Assembly: GCF_023370115.1 (NCBI RefSeq)
Contig: NZ_CP097160.1
Coordinates: 1,178,001 to 1,242,000, forward strand
Source of the DNA: Gulosibacter sediminis
GTDB taxonomy: Bacteria > Actinomycetota > Actinomycetes > Actinomycetales > Microbacteriaceae
DNA length: 64,000 nt
Direction of reading: 5' to 3'
The position numbers were made by a program, and so were the translations under genes. Every line of letters starts with the position of its first letter. Position 1 is the first letter of the stretch. Below the pieces are notes generated by a model. It worked only from the letters and a program-made list of their open reading frames with translations. It did no database searches and was not told the origin of the DNA. Below are positions 18,021 through 26,708 of this stretch, in pieces.

Positions 18021-18721
18021 CGGCGAGGTCGCTGGGGGAGCTCGCCGCCGAGGGCGTGATCGCCCACGACTGGGCGGTGGCGCTCGAACCGGCGCAGTCC
18101 GAGCTGCGCCGTGCGGGGGAGTTCCTCCGCAGCGAGGTCGCGGCCGGCCGCGAGTACCTGCCGGCGGCCCAGAACATCCTGCGCGCGTTCGCCCGGCCAC
18201 TTGCCGACGTGCGTGTCGTGGTGGTGGGACAGGACCCGTACCCGACGCCCGGGCATCCGATCGGCCTGTCGTTTGCCGTGAACCGCGACGTGCGCCCGCT
18301 GCCTCGTTCGCTCAGCAATATCTATCGGGAGCTCGACGAGGACCTCGGCATTGCGCCGGCCGCCCACGGCGACCTCAGCGGCTGGAGCGAGCAGGGCGTG
18401 CTGCTGCTCAACCGCGTGCTCACCGTTCGGCCAGGGGCGCCCGCGTCGCACCGGCGGCAGGGCTGGGAAGCCGTGACCGAGACCGCCCTGCGTGCGCTCG
18501 CCGCCCGCGGCACGCCGCTGGTCGCGCTGCTGTGGGGTGCGGATGCGCGCAAGGCGAAGGAATTTCTCGGCGCGACGCCGACGGTCGAATCCGCGCATCC
18601 CTCGCCGCTTTCGGCCTCGCGCGGCTTCTTCGGCTCGCGGCCGTTCTCGCGCGTCAACGCGCTGCTCCAAGAACAGGGCGCCGAGCCCATCAATTGGCGG
18701 GTTGAGGTACCGGAGGAATAG
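18017..18721 (+). CDS. ung: Uracil-DNA glycosylase (family 1)
   Basis: Ung removes uracil from DNA to start base excision repair. The catalytic water-activating loop is [16 protein letters not shown], and the leucine-loop and histidine motif is [19 protein letters not shown]. The chosen start is GTG 18017, overlapping the upstream stop codon, and yields 234 residues, a usual family length. A longer frame upstream (from 17960) lies inside the preceding gene and is not family-like. The next gene begins three bases after its stop codon. Confidence 0.95.
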   Translation: MTARSLGELAAEGVIAHDWAVALEPAQSELRRAGEFLRSEVAAGREYLPAAQNILRAFARPLADVRVVVVGQDPYPTPGHPIGLSFAVNRDVRPLPRSLSNIYRELDEDLGIAPAAHGDLSGWSEQGVLLLNRVLTVRPGAPASHRRQGWEAVTETALRALAARGTPLVALLWGADARKAKEFLGATPTVESAHPSPLSASRGFFGSRPFSRVNALLQEQGAEPINWRVEVPEE

Positions 18722-18723
18722 CC

Positions 18724-20166
18724 ATGACCGAGCTGCACGAACTCACGGCAAGCGAGCAGGTCCGACTGCTCGCGGCGGGCGAACTCACGAGCACCGAGCT
18801 CACCGAGCACTACCTCGGCCGTATCGAGCGAGCGAACCCCACGCTGCGGGCCTTCACGTCCGTCGATGCCGAGGGTGCACGTCAACGCGCGGCCGAGCTG
18901 GATGCGGTTGGTCGCCCGGGCGTGCTGCACGGCCTCCCGCTCGGCGACAAGGACCTCACGAACCGAGTCGGCGTTCCGACGAGCTACGGCTCGCGGCTGA
19001 TGGCCGGCTTCGTGCCCGACGCCTCAGATCCGCTCGTGCAGACCCTCGACGCGCACGGTGGTGTGTCGCTCGGTAAGACCAACACACCCGAGTTCGGCTT
19101 CCCCTGCTACTGCGAAAACGAGTTGCCCGGTGGCGTTGCCCGCAACCCGTGGGATCTTGAGCGCGGGCCGGGCGGCTCGAGCGGCGGCGCGGCCGTCGCG
19201 GTGAGCGCCGGCTTGCTCCCGCTCGCGCCGGGGAGCGATGGCGGCGGCTCTATTCGCATTCCCGCCGCGGCGACGGGCCTCGTCGGCCTGAAGCCGTCGC
19301 GGGGCCGCGTGCCCGACGGGAGCGGCCTGGATGCGCTGGCGGGCCTCGGCGTCGCCGGCCCGCTCGCTCGCACCGTCGAGGATGCGGCGCTGCTACTTGA
19401 CGCGATGATCGCGCGCGACGCCGACGGTCGTGCCGCGAACCGGTTTGCGACCGCGGCCGCGAGCGAGCCGCCGCGCAGCTTCGTCGAGGCTCTGCGCAAA
19501 GTCGAGCGCAGCCCGAACTTGCGCGTGGCCTGGAATACGTGGACCTCATGGGCACCTGCGTATGACATCGAGCTTGCCTCGGAGGCGGTCGCCGCGCTCG
19601 AGACCGGGCTCGACGCGGTGCGCTCACTCGGACATGAGGTGGTGGAGTTCACTCCGCCCGCGGCGCCGGAGTACTTCGACGCGTTCCGCGCCGTCTGGCG
19701 CGGGGGAGCGGCCGGTCTGCCGCTCGACGACGCCCAGCTCGAGGGCGTGGAGGCGTTGACGGCGTGGCTCGTGCGCAGCGGCCGCGAGCTGCCCATCCAG
19801 GAGCTCTCGCGAGCGCTGTCGGCGCTGTCGGCGTTCGAGCGGCGCATGGTCGCCGCCTACGAACCGTTTGACGTCGTGCTCACGCCGGCGATGGCGATGC
19901 TGCCCCGACCGCTCGGCTGGTTCGACCCGCACGACGGCGAGCGTAACTTCATGCAGCAGTGTCAGTACACGCCGTTTACGAGCTATGTGAACGTCGTCGG
20001 CCTGCCCGCGATGTCGCTGCCGGTGTACGAGGGCGCACTCCCGATGGGAATTCATGCGATTGGCCGCCCGGGCGACGAACTGACGCTGCTGCGCCTCGCG
20101 CGCGACCTTGAGCGCGAATTCGCCTGGCACGAGCGCCGGGCGCCGGGGTGGACCATCGCGGACTAG
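18724..20166 (+). CDS. Amidase signature family hydrolase
   Basis: This 480-residue protein has the complete Lys-cisSer-Ser triad of the amidase signature family. Lys76 is in GDKDLTNR, cis-Ser152 in GPGGSSGGAA, and nucleophile Ser176 in GSDGGGSIRIPAAATG. The start ATG 18724 has GGAGG just upstream and follows the ung stop by two bases. It is a stand-alone amidase without gatB or gatC neighbours, so it is unlikely to be the GatA tRNA amidotransferase subunit. The natural amide substrate cannot be inferred. It is followed by a bidirectional terminator. Confidence 0.85.
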   Translation: MTELHELTASEQVRLLAAGELTSTELTEHYLGRIERANPTLRAFTSVDAEGARQRAAELDAVGRPGVLHGLPLGDKDLTNRVGVPTSYGSRLMAGFVPDASDPLVQTLDAHGGVSLGKTNTPEFGFPCYCENELPGGVARNPWDLERGPGGSSGGAAVAVSAGLLPLAPGSDGGGSIRIPAAATGLVGLKPSRGRVPDGSGLDALAGLGVAGPLARTVEDAALLLDAMIARDADGRAANRFATAAASEPPRSFVEALRKVERSPNLRVAWNTWTSWAPAYDIELASEAVAALETGLDAVRSLGHEVVEFTPPAAPEYFDAFRAVWRGGAAGLPLDDAQLEGVEALTAWLVRSGRELPIQELSRALSALSAFERRMVAAYEPFDVVLTPAMAMLPRPLGWFDPHDGERNFMQQCQYTPFTSYVNVVGLPAMSLPVYEGALPMGIHAIGRPGDELTLLRLARDLEREFAWHERRAPGWTIAD

Positions 20167-20196
20167 CGGCGGCGCGCACATCGCGGCGCCGCCGCT
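20165..20196. terminator. Bidirectional terminator between convergent genes
   Basis: A perfect 11-bp inverted repeat (AGCGGCGGCGC at 20165-20175, GCGCCGCCGCT at 20186-20196) has a ten-base loop. It starts at the amidase stop codon and ends at the stop of the convergent HExxH gene, so it could serve both strands. Confidence 0.65.
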
Positions 20197-20600
20197 CAGC
20201 GAGCCTTTCGCCTGCCTCCGCTCGCGCGCACGTAATTGCCGTCGGCAAGCCCTGCCTCGATCTCGAAGCGGTTCTTCAGCGGGTCTGAGCCGGCCAGGAA
20301 GTAGAGGAACGGGAACAACATGCCGTACCGCTCCCACTGGCGTACGTGCTTGAGCTCGTGCCTCAGCACGTGCGGGCTCACGTTCGTGTCGGTGAGATAG
20401 ACCCGGCCGATGCAGACGCCGCCCCGCTTGAACGCCCACTTGGGCAGCCCGTGGAGCACGATCATGCGGCCGTGGCGCTCAATGCGACCAACCGACAGTG
20501 GCGCCCCGTAGAGGAGCGCCACCGCCGTGGCGAAGCGGCACCCGAGTCGCGACAGTGGCGAATCGAGGGCTACTTCACCGAGGAGTTGCCGAAGTCGCAA
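20196..20600 (-). CDS. Small protein with an HExxH motif (putative metallopeptidase-like), PspA-linked
   Basis: The 134-residue protein contains HELKH, an HExxH zinc-protease motif (about residue 80), with a downstream NRFEIEAGLADG segment that could supply the third, glutamate ligand. A short hydrophobic stretch (FATAVALLYG) precedes it, and MLFPFLYFLAG follows it. Family assignment is not certain; small proteins of this kind in actinobacteria are uncharacterised. The start given is TTG at 20600, three bases after the pspA stop, so it is probably co-translated with pspA; a later start would still retain HELKH. The context (TPM protein and PspA) suggests a role at the stressed membrane. Confidence 0.6.
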   Translation of the reverse strand: MRLRQLLGEVALDSPLSRLGCRFATAVALLYGAPLSVGRIERHGRMIVLHGLPKWAFKRGGVCIGRVYLTDTNVSPHVLRHELKHVRQWERYGMLFPFLYFLAGSDPLKNRFEIEAGLADGNYVRASGGRRKAR

Positions 20601-20603
20601 GGG

Positions 20604-21341
20604 TTACTGGGCGATGCTCGACTGGGAGTTGCCCGACTTGAGGGCGGCGAGGCGGGCCTCGACCTCGGTCATCTGGCCGACGTTCTCGAGCTCTTCGAAC
20701 TGCTTGTCGAGGCTCGACGCCTGCAACTCCTGCTGGCCACGGACACGAGCCTCTTCGCGACGCACCTTCTCTTCGAAGCGGCCGAGGTCGGTGGTGGGGT
20801 CGAGCACGTTGATCTTCGAGAGGGCGTCGTTGACCTTGCCCTGAGCCTCTGCCGTCTTGGCGCGTGCCGAGAGCTCGTCGCGCTTGCGGATGAGCTCGTT
20901 GAGCTTGCCGCGCATGCCCTCGAGGCCGTTCTTCAGCTGGTCGACGACTTGGGTCTGCTGCTCGATCTGCGGGCGGGCCGTGTTGACGTTGCCCTCTTCC
21001 TCGACCTGGCGCTGAATCGCGACCTTGGCGAGGTTGTCGAACTTGTCGGCCGACGCGGTGTCGCCGCTGTTGCGGAACTCGTCGGCCTTGTTCGACGCGG
21101 CGAGTGCCTTCTGCCCCCAGTCGCGCGCATCCTGCTCGTCCTGGCGTGCGTCGTCCTCGAGCATGCGCAGGTTGCCGATGGTCTGCGAAATCGCGGCTTC
21201 GGCGTCGGCGATGTTCGCGGAGTAGTCACGGATCAGCTGATCGATCATGATCTGCGGGTCTTCCGCCTGGTCGATCAGGTTGTTGATGTTGGCACGAACA
21301 AGCTGCGAGATGCGGCCGAAAATTGACTGCTTCTGGGCCAT
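20604..21341 (-). CDS. pspA: PspA/IM30 family membrane-stress protein
   Basis: PspA proteins are peripheral ESCRT-III-like coiled coils that stabilise damaged membranes. The protein is 245 residues. The amphipathic N-terminus (MAQKQSIFGRISQLVRANIN) is followed by the conserved DPQIMIDQLIRDYSANIADAE and long heptad-rich helices to the C-terminus. The start ATG 21341 has AAGGAG upstream; the frame is open further upstream without family similarity. It lies 85 bases after the TPM-domain gene on the same strand. No PspC or PspB homologue is visible. Confidence 0.93.
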   Translation of the reverse strand: MAQKQSIFGRISQLVRANINNLIDQAEDPQIMIDQLIRDYSANIADAEAAISQTIGNLRMLEDDARQDEQDARDWGQKALAASNKADEFRNSGDTASADKFDNLAKVAIQRQVEEEGNVNTARPQIEQQTQVVDQLKNGLEGMRGKLNELIRKRDELSARAKTAEAQGKVNDALSKINVLDPTTDLGRFEEKVRREEARVRGQQELQASSLDKQFEELENVGQMTEVEARLAALKSGNSQSSIAQ

Positions 21342-21426
21342 GGGAATGCTCCTTGGTGATCGGATCGGTGGGTGATCGTGAACTGAATTTATGTTGCGTG
21401 TCTGACCAATTGGCTGATAGCGGCGA

Positions 21427-23532
21427 CTAGCGGGTTCCGCCGCCCCCGCCGAAGCCACCTCGGCTGCCGCCGCCGCCCGAGAAACCGCCGCCTCCTCCTC
21501 CGCCGCCGAACCCACCAAAGCCGCCAAAGCCGCTCCAGTCATTGTCGTGGCGCCGCGACGAGCCCGAGTCGCTCAAGATGCCGCTAATGATGCCGCCGAG
21601 GATTGCCCCGCCCATGCTTGAAAGGAACTGGTCGCCGCCACCGCTGTATGAGCTGCGGTGCCGCCCGTAGCTGGAGTGGCTCGTCGAGTCCCACGAGCTG
21701 AACGAGTACGTGTTGTCGACCTCTTGTTTGCCCGTCGAGAGCGCGGTGCGGGCGAGGTGATCGGCATCGTTCGCGAGCTGCAGCGCCTGCACCGGATCGT
21801 CGTTGCGGAGGGCCTCGGCGCGGGCGAGCTGCGACTCGGCCTGGTCGAGGCGGGTGCGAGGGCCGGAGGACACGGCGCCGCGCTTCGAGTTGATGAACTG
21901 CGCCGCGGCGCTGATCTCAGCGCTTGCGTTGCGCAGCGCCTCGGGCAGCCGGGCGCGCGCGTGGTCGAGGCGTTCCTTCGCGTCGAGCAGGCCGCCGAGC
22001 GCGTCGTCGAGTCGGCCCGCCACCGCGTGGAGCCGCTCGATCGTGGCGGCCGGGTCGGTGAATCGGCCCGCAGCCTGGTCAATGTCGCCGAGCAGCTTGC
22101 GCGCCTCGGTGACCGTTTCGGCCGTGGTCGCCGACGGCGTGACCGACGCGGTGCCGGTGAGGTCTTCAACCTGCGCGAGCGTTCGCTTGAGCTGGCCGGC
22201 CTCGTCGGCGATCTGCCGGGGCGCGCGCTCGAAGAGTTCGCGTGTGGCGGTGAGGCCCTTCACAAGCCCGTCGAACTGGGCGAACGCATTCTCGGCGTCG
22301 GTGATGTCAACGATCGCGGCGCCGGCGTTGCCGGCCTCGGCGGATGCGGTGGCACCCTCGATCTCGTCGTCCGCGAGTTCGAGCAGCTGGCGAGCCTGGC
22401 TGATGTCCGCGCCGATGCGGTCGCGCGCCGCCTGGTCGTAGTGGCTGTCCAATCCGTCGAACCAGCCCGAAATCTCGGTGAGCCGAGGTCGTGCGGCCTC
22501 GGCCCGCTGGCGCAGTGCGACGAGCAGCTTCGGGGCGTCGTTCTGCCGCACGCGCAGCTCCTGGAAGTGGCTCGCCTGGTCGCTGAGCCGCTTCGTAGCC
22601 GTGTCGGTGATTGACAAGATGCGCTCGATCCAGGCCTCGCGGTCCTCGGGGGCATCGGGGATGTGGTCGAGCAGCTTGCCCTGCAGCTCGAAGGCCTCCT
22701 TCGACGCCTTCTTCGCCATACCGAGCTCGTTCTGATAGACCTTGACCTCTTCGGCACCGAACTCGGCGCTCGCAAACGCGACCTCTTCGTCGGACGACTT
22801 GATGAGGTTGTCCATGCGCACGAGTTGGATCGAGGCCTGCTGCAGGCGCGCCTCGAGCTCGGCAGCCTGCTTCTGCTCGGCCTCGCGCAGCTGCTTCTGG
22901 CGCTTGCGGCGGCCATTGAGGAACACGATCGCGACGACGATGAGCACCACCAACACGAGCACGCCGAGCACGATCGTGAAGACGCTCGAGCTCTCGCTGC
23001 TCGAGCTCGTGGCACCGGAGGTATCGTTGCCCGATCCGCCCGAGTACGAGCCGTTGAGCGCCTGCTCGAGTTCGCTTGCCGCCTGCACCGAGGCGCCGAC
23101 GAAGTCGCGCTGGTTCACGAGCGGCAGGATGTCGTTCTGAATCGACTCGCGGTCGGCACTCGAGAGCGAGAGGCTCTGGTCGACATTGAGCCCGAACTCG
23201 CCGGCATCGGTGCCGATGTACAAAATGATGTCGTTTACACCAAGCTGGCTGTCGAGCGCGACGGCGCTGGCCCAGTCGTTGCCGACGTTCGGACTCTCAA
23301 AGGTGCTGACGATGACCACGTAGAGGCTGCTGCCGGTGGCCGACTCGAGGCTGGCCGACGCATCCTCGATCTCCGAGATGTCGCCGTCCGAGAGGGTGTT
23401 CGTGGTGTCGGTGACAAGGCCAGCCAGTTCCATCGGCTCTTCCGCCGATGCGCCCTGCGCGGGAAGAAGCGCGAGGCAACTCGCCAAGAACAGCGAGAGC
23501 AACAGCGCAGCGGTGCGGCGGAGTGTGAGCAT
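21427..23532 (-). CDS. TPM domain-containing membrane protein with long coiled coil and Gly-rich tail
   Basis: The 701-residue protein starts at ATG 23532 with GGAGGG seven bases upstream. The order is: a signal peptide (cleavage after ASA-30 likely, although LASC at 16-19 resembles a lipobox); an extracytoplasmic TPM (TLP18.3/Psb32/MOLO-1) domain at about 35-160; a Ser-rich linker; one membrane helix at about 184-205; a basic stop-transfer (GRRKRQKQ); a cytoplasmic alpha-helical region to about 620; and a tail rich in glycine, with GGFGGFGG repeats and ending GGFGGGGGTR. TPM domains occur in photosystem repair and membrane-protein quality-control proteins. Adjacency to pspA supports a membrane-stress role. 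The tail may be disordered and mediate assembly. Confidence 0.85.
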   Translation of the reverse strand: MLTLRRTAALLLSLFLASCLALLPAQGASAEEPMELAGLVTDTTNTLSDGDISEIEDASASLESATGSSLYVVIVSTFESPNVGNDWASAVALDSQLGVNDIILYIGTDAGEFGLNVDQSLSLSSADRESIQNDILPLVNQRDFVGASVQAASELEQALNGSYSGGSGNDTSGATSSSSESSSVFTIVLGVLVLVVLIVVAIVFLNGRRKRQKQLREAEQKQAAELEARLQQASIQLVRMDNLIKSSDEEVAFASAEFGAEEVKVYQNELGMAKKASKEAFELQGKLLDHIPDAPEDREAWIERILSITDTATKRLSDQASHFQELRVRQNDAPKLLVALRQRAEAARPRLTEISGWFDGLDSHYDQAARDRIGADISQARQLLELADDEIEGATASAEAGNAGAAIVDITDAENAFAQFDGLVKGLTATRELFERAPRQIADEAGQLKRTLAQVEDLTGTASVTPSATTAETVTEARKLLGDIDQAAGRFTDPAATIERLHAVAGRLDDALGGLLDAKERLDHARARLPEALRNASAEISAAAQFINSKRGAVSSGPRTRLDQAESQLARAEALRNDDPVQALQLANDADHLARTALSTGKQEVDNTYSFSSWDSTSHSSYGRHRSSYSGGGDQFLSSMGGAILGGIISGILSDSGSSRRHDNDWSGFGGFGGFGGGGGGGGFSGGGGSRGGFGGGGGTR

Positions 23533-23767
23533 CCAGTCCCTCCAGATGTCGAGCCTCAGCAAACCGGGGGATTCGAGAGGAATCAAACGTAGTCCCTACC
23601 GAAACTAGGTCACGATGCAGGGATCTATCTGAACCTCCTCGCCTGGACTCCCGCGCGAGAGCACGCAGGTGAACAGTTGGTGTATCCCTGCGTGTGGCTA
23701 GTCACGCCGTAGGCCCCGGGCTACCATCTGGTGGCGAGATGGCAACGACTATCTCGGAGAAATAAAT

Positions 23768-24085
23768 ATGCGCAGTGATGAATTATTGAATCAACAGTTC
23801 CGTGCAACCAAGTACTCCTACGGGTACGACCAGCGAGAAGTAGACACATTCATCGACCGGGCGGCCGCCACCCTCAAAATCTACGAGTCTGGCACCGTGC
23901 ACAGCGACATCCACACCAGCGATGTAGGCCTCGAGCACCCGCCGATCACCTCGCAGCTCGTCAACAACGTTCGGTTCACCCCCACGCACCTCAGCGAGGG
24001 GTACGACCAGCACGATGTGGACGACTTCCTCGACCGACTCGCGTCGGCGTTCCGAAACCTCGAAGACCCCGAACCGCGAGACTAA
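23768..24085 (+). CDS. Small DivIVA-motif protein with two tandem copies
   Basis: The 105-residue protein has two copies of the DivIVA N-terminal membrane-targeting motif: residues 11-31 (FRATKYSYGYDQREVDTFID) and 68-90 (containing GYDQHDVDDFLDR). There is little between them and no long coiled coil, unlike Wag31/DivIVA proper. The ATG follows CGGAGAAATAAAT, with GGAGA as ribosome-binding site. This N-terminal motif is known to bind curved or polar membrane in DivIVA, so polar or septal localisation is a reasonable inference. A direct role in cell shape is not shown. Confidence 0.75.
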   Translation: MRSDELLNQQFRATKYSYGYDQREVDTFIDRAAATLKIYESGTVHSDIHTSDVGLEHPPITSQLVNNVRFTPTHLSEGYDQHDVDDFLDRLASAFRNLEDPEPRD

Positions 24086-24103
24086 TCACGCTCCACGACC
24101 CGA

Positions 24104-24156
24104 CATGGCCACCGTGATGTAGCAGGCGCCTGCCGACTGCTATAACGGTGGCCATG
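24104..24156. repeat. 12-bp inverted repeat overlapping the amidotransferase promoter and start codon
   Basis: CATGGCCACCGT (24104-24115) and its exact reverse complement (24145-24156) flank 29 bases that include the inner palindrome GCAGGCGCCTGC (24122-24133). The right arm covers the end of the TATAAC box and the ATG at 24154. It could be an operator or the terminator of the preceding gene. Confidence 0.6.
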
Positions 24157-24888
24157 TCACTTCTTTCCCCACGCGTCCTGATCGTCGACGCGACCATGCT
24201 TCGCGCCGACACGCGCTTCACCGGCCAGCTCGAACCCCTCAGTCAACAGGTCGTTCGCGTGAGCGAGGCGGCCCAGCTCACTCCGGAACGCCTCGCGATC
24301 GGCGACGTCACTGTCGAGGAGATCGAGGCAGCCTACGAACGGGCCGACGCCATCGTCGTAATGGGTGGCGAGGATGTGACGCCGAGCCTCTACGGCATGG
24401 ACACCGACTACCCCGAGTCGGGCACGCACCTGCGCGAGGCGGACGAGCGCAGTTGTGAGCTCATCCGGCGCGCGGTCGACGACGGCACGCCGCTGCTCGG
24501 CATCTGCCGTGGCCTGCAGCTGCTCAACGTGGCGTGCGGCGGCACGCTCGTGCAGCACCTCGAGAACTCGGATGCGCACCGGTACCTGCCGCCCCGCGAC
24601 GGCGATTTCATTCGGCACCCCGTCGACATCGATGCGGGGTCGCGGCTCGCGCAGTACCTGGGGGAGCACCTCGAGGCGGTGGAGTCGGCACACCACCAGG
24701 TCGTGGCGGAGCCGGGCCAGGGCCTGCGCATCAGCGCGCGCGCCGACGACGGCACGCCCGAGGGCCTCGAACACGAGAGCGCGCCCGTCTTCGCGGTGCA
24801 GTGGCACCCGGAGTCGGAGTCGAGCGAGCCCTCACAACTGCCGGCACTTTTGACCGGACTGCGATCGGAGGTTCGCGAACTTGCGTGA
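24154..24888 (+). CDS. Class I glutamine amidotransferase, gamma-glutamyl-GABA hydrolase (PuuD)-like
   Basis: The 244-residue protein belongs to the peptidase C26 family. The catalytic cysteine is in LGICRGLQLLN and the histidine-glutamate pair is in QWHPESES. The N-terminal VMGGEDVTPSLYG matches the gamma-glutamyl-gamma-aminobutyrate hydrolase pattern. The substrate may differ, since other polyamine or GABA genes are absent from the window. The start ATG 24154 is 7 nt after TATAAC (24141-24146), suggesting a leaderless mRNA; an in-frame GTG lies six bases upstream. The start codon is inside one arm of a long inverted repeat. Confidence 0.82.
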   Translation: MSLLSPRVLIVDATMLRADTRFTGQLEPLSQQVVRVSEAAQLTPERLAIGDVTVEEIEAAYERADAIVVMGGEDVTPSLYGMDTDYPESGTHLREADERSCELIRRAVDDGTPLLGICRGLQLLNVACGGTLVQHLENSDAHRYLPPRDGDFIRHPVDIDAGSRLAQYLGEHLEAVESAHHQVVAEPGQGLRISARADDGTPEGLEHESAPVFAVQWHPESESSEPSQLPALLTGLRSEVRELA

Positions 24889-24910
24889 GCGTTCGCTAGC
24901 GACAACTGAG

Positions 24911-24983
24911 TGCCCCCGACAGGAGTCGAACCTGCGACCTACGGTACCGGAAACCGGCGCTCTATCCACTGAGCTACGGAGGC
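24911..24983 (-). tRNA. tRNA-Arg (anticodon CCG)
   Basis: The 73-nt cloverleaf reads on the minus strand. The acceptor is GCCTCCG paired with CGGGGGC (one T-G wobble). The D-arm is GCTC/GAGC, the anticodon loop TTCCGGT has anticodon CCG, and the T-arm GCAGG-TTCGACT-CCTGT contains the expected TTCGA. The anticodon stem CCGGT/ACCGT has one C-T mismatch at its outer pair (27-43). CCA is not encoded. It is divergent from argS, with 57 bases between them, so the charging enzyme and one of its substrates are neighbours. Confidence 0.95.
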
Positions 24984-25026
24984 GAACAAGCGACAAGCGT
25001 AGCAGCATCCCGGCACGCAACTTGCG

Positions 25027-25032
25027 TACGAT
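25027..25032 (+). promoter_or_regulatory. -10 box of argS, leaderless geometry
   Basis: TACGAT ends 8 nt before the ATG at 25041 in the short gap between the divergent tRNA-Arg gene and argS. Confidence 0.6.
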
Positions 25033-25040
25033 TGAGCGTG

Positions 25041-26705
25041 ATGACTGACCAGAACCTTTCGCACGTCCTCGCTGCCGCCACGACCGCAGCGCTTTCCCGT
25101 CACGATGCCGGTGCCTTCGAGCTCAGCGACGATGACCTGAAGCTCGAGCGTCCGCGTAACCGCGAGCACGGCGACTGGGCCTCGAACATTGCCATGCGTT
25201 ACGCGAAGCGCGTGGGCACGAACCCCCGGCAGCTCGCGCAGGAAATTGCGGAGGGGCTCGAGGGCGACCCAAGCGTCAAGCGCGTCGAGGTGGCGGGCCC
25301 CGGCTTCATCAACATCACGCTCGACGAGGCGGCCGCGGGTGCGCTCGCCCTGACGATCGTCGAGGCGGCCGGCTCCTACGGCACCTCGGCTGCCCTTGCC
25401 GGCCACAACATCAACCTCGAGTTCGTCTCGGCGAACCCGACCGGCCCCATCCACCTCGGCGGTGCCCGCTGGGCAGCGGTGGGCGACTCGCTCGCTCGCG
25501 TGCTCACCGCCGCTGGCGCGCAGGTCACCCGCGAGTATTACTTCAACGACCACGGCGCGCAGATCGACCGCTTTGCGAAGTCGCTGCTCGCCGCGCACCT
25601 GGGCGAGGCAACGCCCGAGGACGGCTACGGCGGGGCCTACATCGGTGAGATCGCGGCCGCGGTTGCCACCGAGTTTGCCGACGAACTCGCGGCGGCCGAG
25701 TCGCGCGAAGCGCAGCAGGAGTTCTTCCGAAACCGCGGCGTCGAGCGCATGTTCGGAGAGATCAAGCAGAAGCTCGAGGACTTCCGCGTGGTCTTCGACG
25801 TCTTCTTCCACGAAGACTCCGTGCACGAGGACGGCTCGGTCGCCCTCGCCGTCGAACGGCTCAACGAGCGCGGCGAGGTGTTCGTCGAGGACGGCGCGAC
25901 CTGGCTTCGTTCGACCGACTTCGGCGACGACAAGGACCGCGTCATCATTCGCTCGAACGGCGAACCGACCTACTTCGCCGGCGACATCGGCTACTACGTG
26001 AACAAGCGCGAGCGCGGCTTCGACGAGTGCATCATGCTGCTCGGCGCCGACCACCACGGCTACATCGGTCGCCTCATGGCGATGGTGTCGGCCTTCGGCG
26101 ACACCCCGAACGTCAATCTGCAGGTGCTGATCGGCCAGATGGTCAACCTGGTGAAGGATGGCCAGCCGGTGCGCATGTCAAAGCGCGCGGGCACGATCGT
26201 TACGCTCGACGACCTGGTCGATGCGGTGGGTGTCGACGCGGCGCGCTATGCGCTCGTGCGCGGCTCGACGAACACGTCGATGGACATCGACCTCGACCTG
26301 CTCGTGAGCCGCACGAACGACAACCCCGTCTACTACGTGCAATACGCCCATGCGCGCACCCGTGCCGTCGCGCGCAACGCCGAGGCGGCGGGCATCGACG
26401 GCAGCGGCTTCGACCCCGCGCTGCTCACACACGCGAGCGAGAACGAGCTGCTCGGTCAGCTGCGCGAGTTCCCACGCATCGTCGAGTTCTCGGCGCTCGA
26501 ACGCGAGCCCCACCGCGTCGCCCGCTATCTTGAAGACCTCGCGGCGCGTTACAACCGCTGGTACGACCAGACGCGCGTGCTGCCGCAGGGCGACGCCGAG
26601 GTCGGGGCGCTGCATCACAGCCGATTCGTGCTGAACCAGGCGGCATCGCAGGTGCTGCGCAGCGGCCTCGAATTGCTCGGCGTCACGGCGCCCGAGCGTA
26701 TGTAG
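25041..26705 (+). CDS. argS: Arginyl-tRNA synthetase
   Basis: This class I synthetase has 554 residues. The HIGH-like motif is in [20 protein letters not shown], the KMSKS-like motif is VRMSKRAGT, and the N-terminal additional domain and C-terminal DALR anticodon-binding domain (ending LGVTAPERM) are present. The start ATG 25041 is chosen over TTG 25032 because the -10 box covers the latter. It begins the conserved actinobacterial cluster argS-lysA-hom-thrB-rho-prfA. Confidence 0.97.
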   Translation: MTDQNLSHVLAAATTAALSRHDAGAFELSDDDLKLERPRNREHGDWASNIAMRYAKRVGTNPRQLAQEIAEGLEGDPSVKRVEVAGPGFINITLDEAAAGALALTIVEAAGSYGTSAALAGHNINLEFVSANPTGPIHLGGARWAAVGDSLARVLTAAGAQVTREYYFNDHGAQIDRFAKSLLAAHLGEATPEDGYGGAYIGEIAAAVATEFADELAAAESREAQQEFFRNRGVERMFGEIKQKLEDFRVVFDVFFHEDSVHEDGSVALAVERLNERGEVFVEDGATWLRSTDFGDDKDRVIIRSNGEPTYFAGDIGYYVNKRERGFDECIMLLGADHHGYIGRLMAMVSAFGDTPNVNLQVLIGQMVNLVKDGQPVRMSKRAGTIVTLDDLVDAVGVDAARYALVRGSTNTSMDIDLDLLVSRTNDNPVYYVQYAHARTRAVARNAEAAGIDGSGFDPALLTHASENELLGQLREFPRIVEFSALEREPHRVARYLEDLAARYNRWYDQTRVLPQGDAEVGALHHSRFVLNQAASQVLRSGLELLGVTAPERM

Positions 26706-26708
26706 TCG

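Noticed and set aside
17208-18200. Upstream in-frame extension of metY to 761 residues
   Set aside because: The family's N-terminus begins at ATG 17207 with a ribosome-binding site. The extension is antisense to the S51-like gene and is Arg/Pro-rich.
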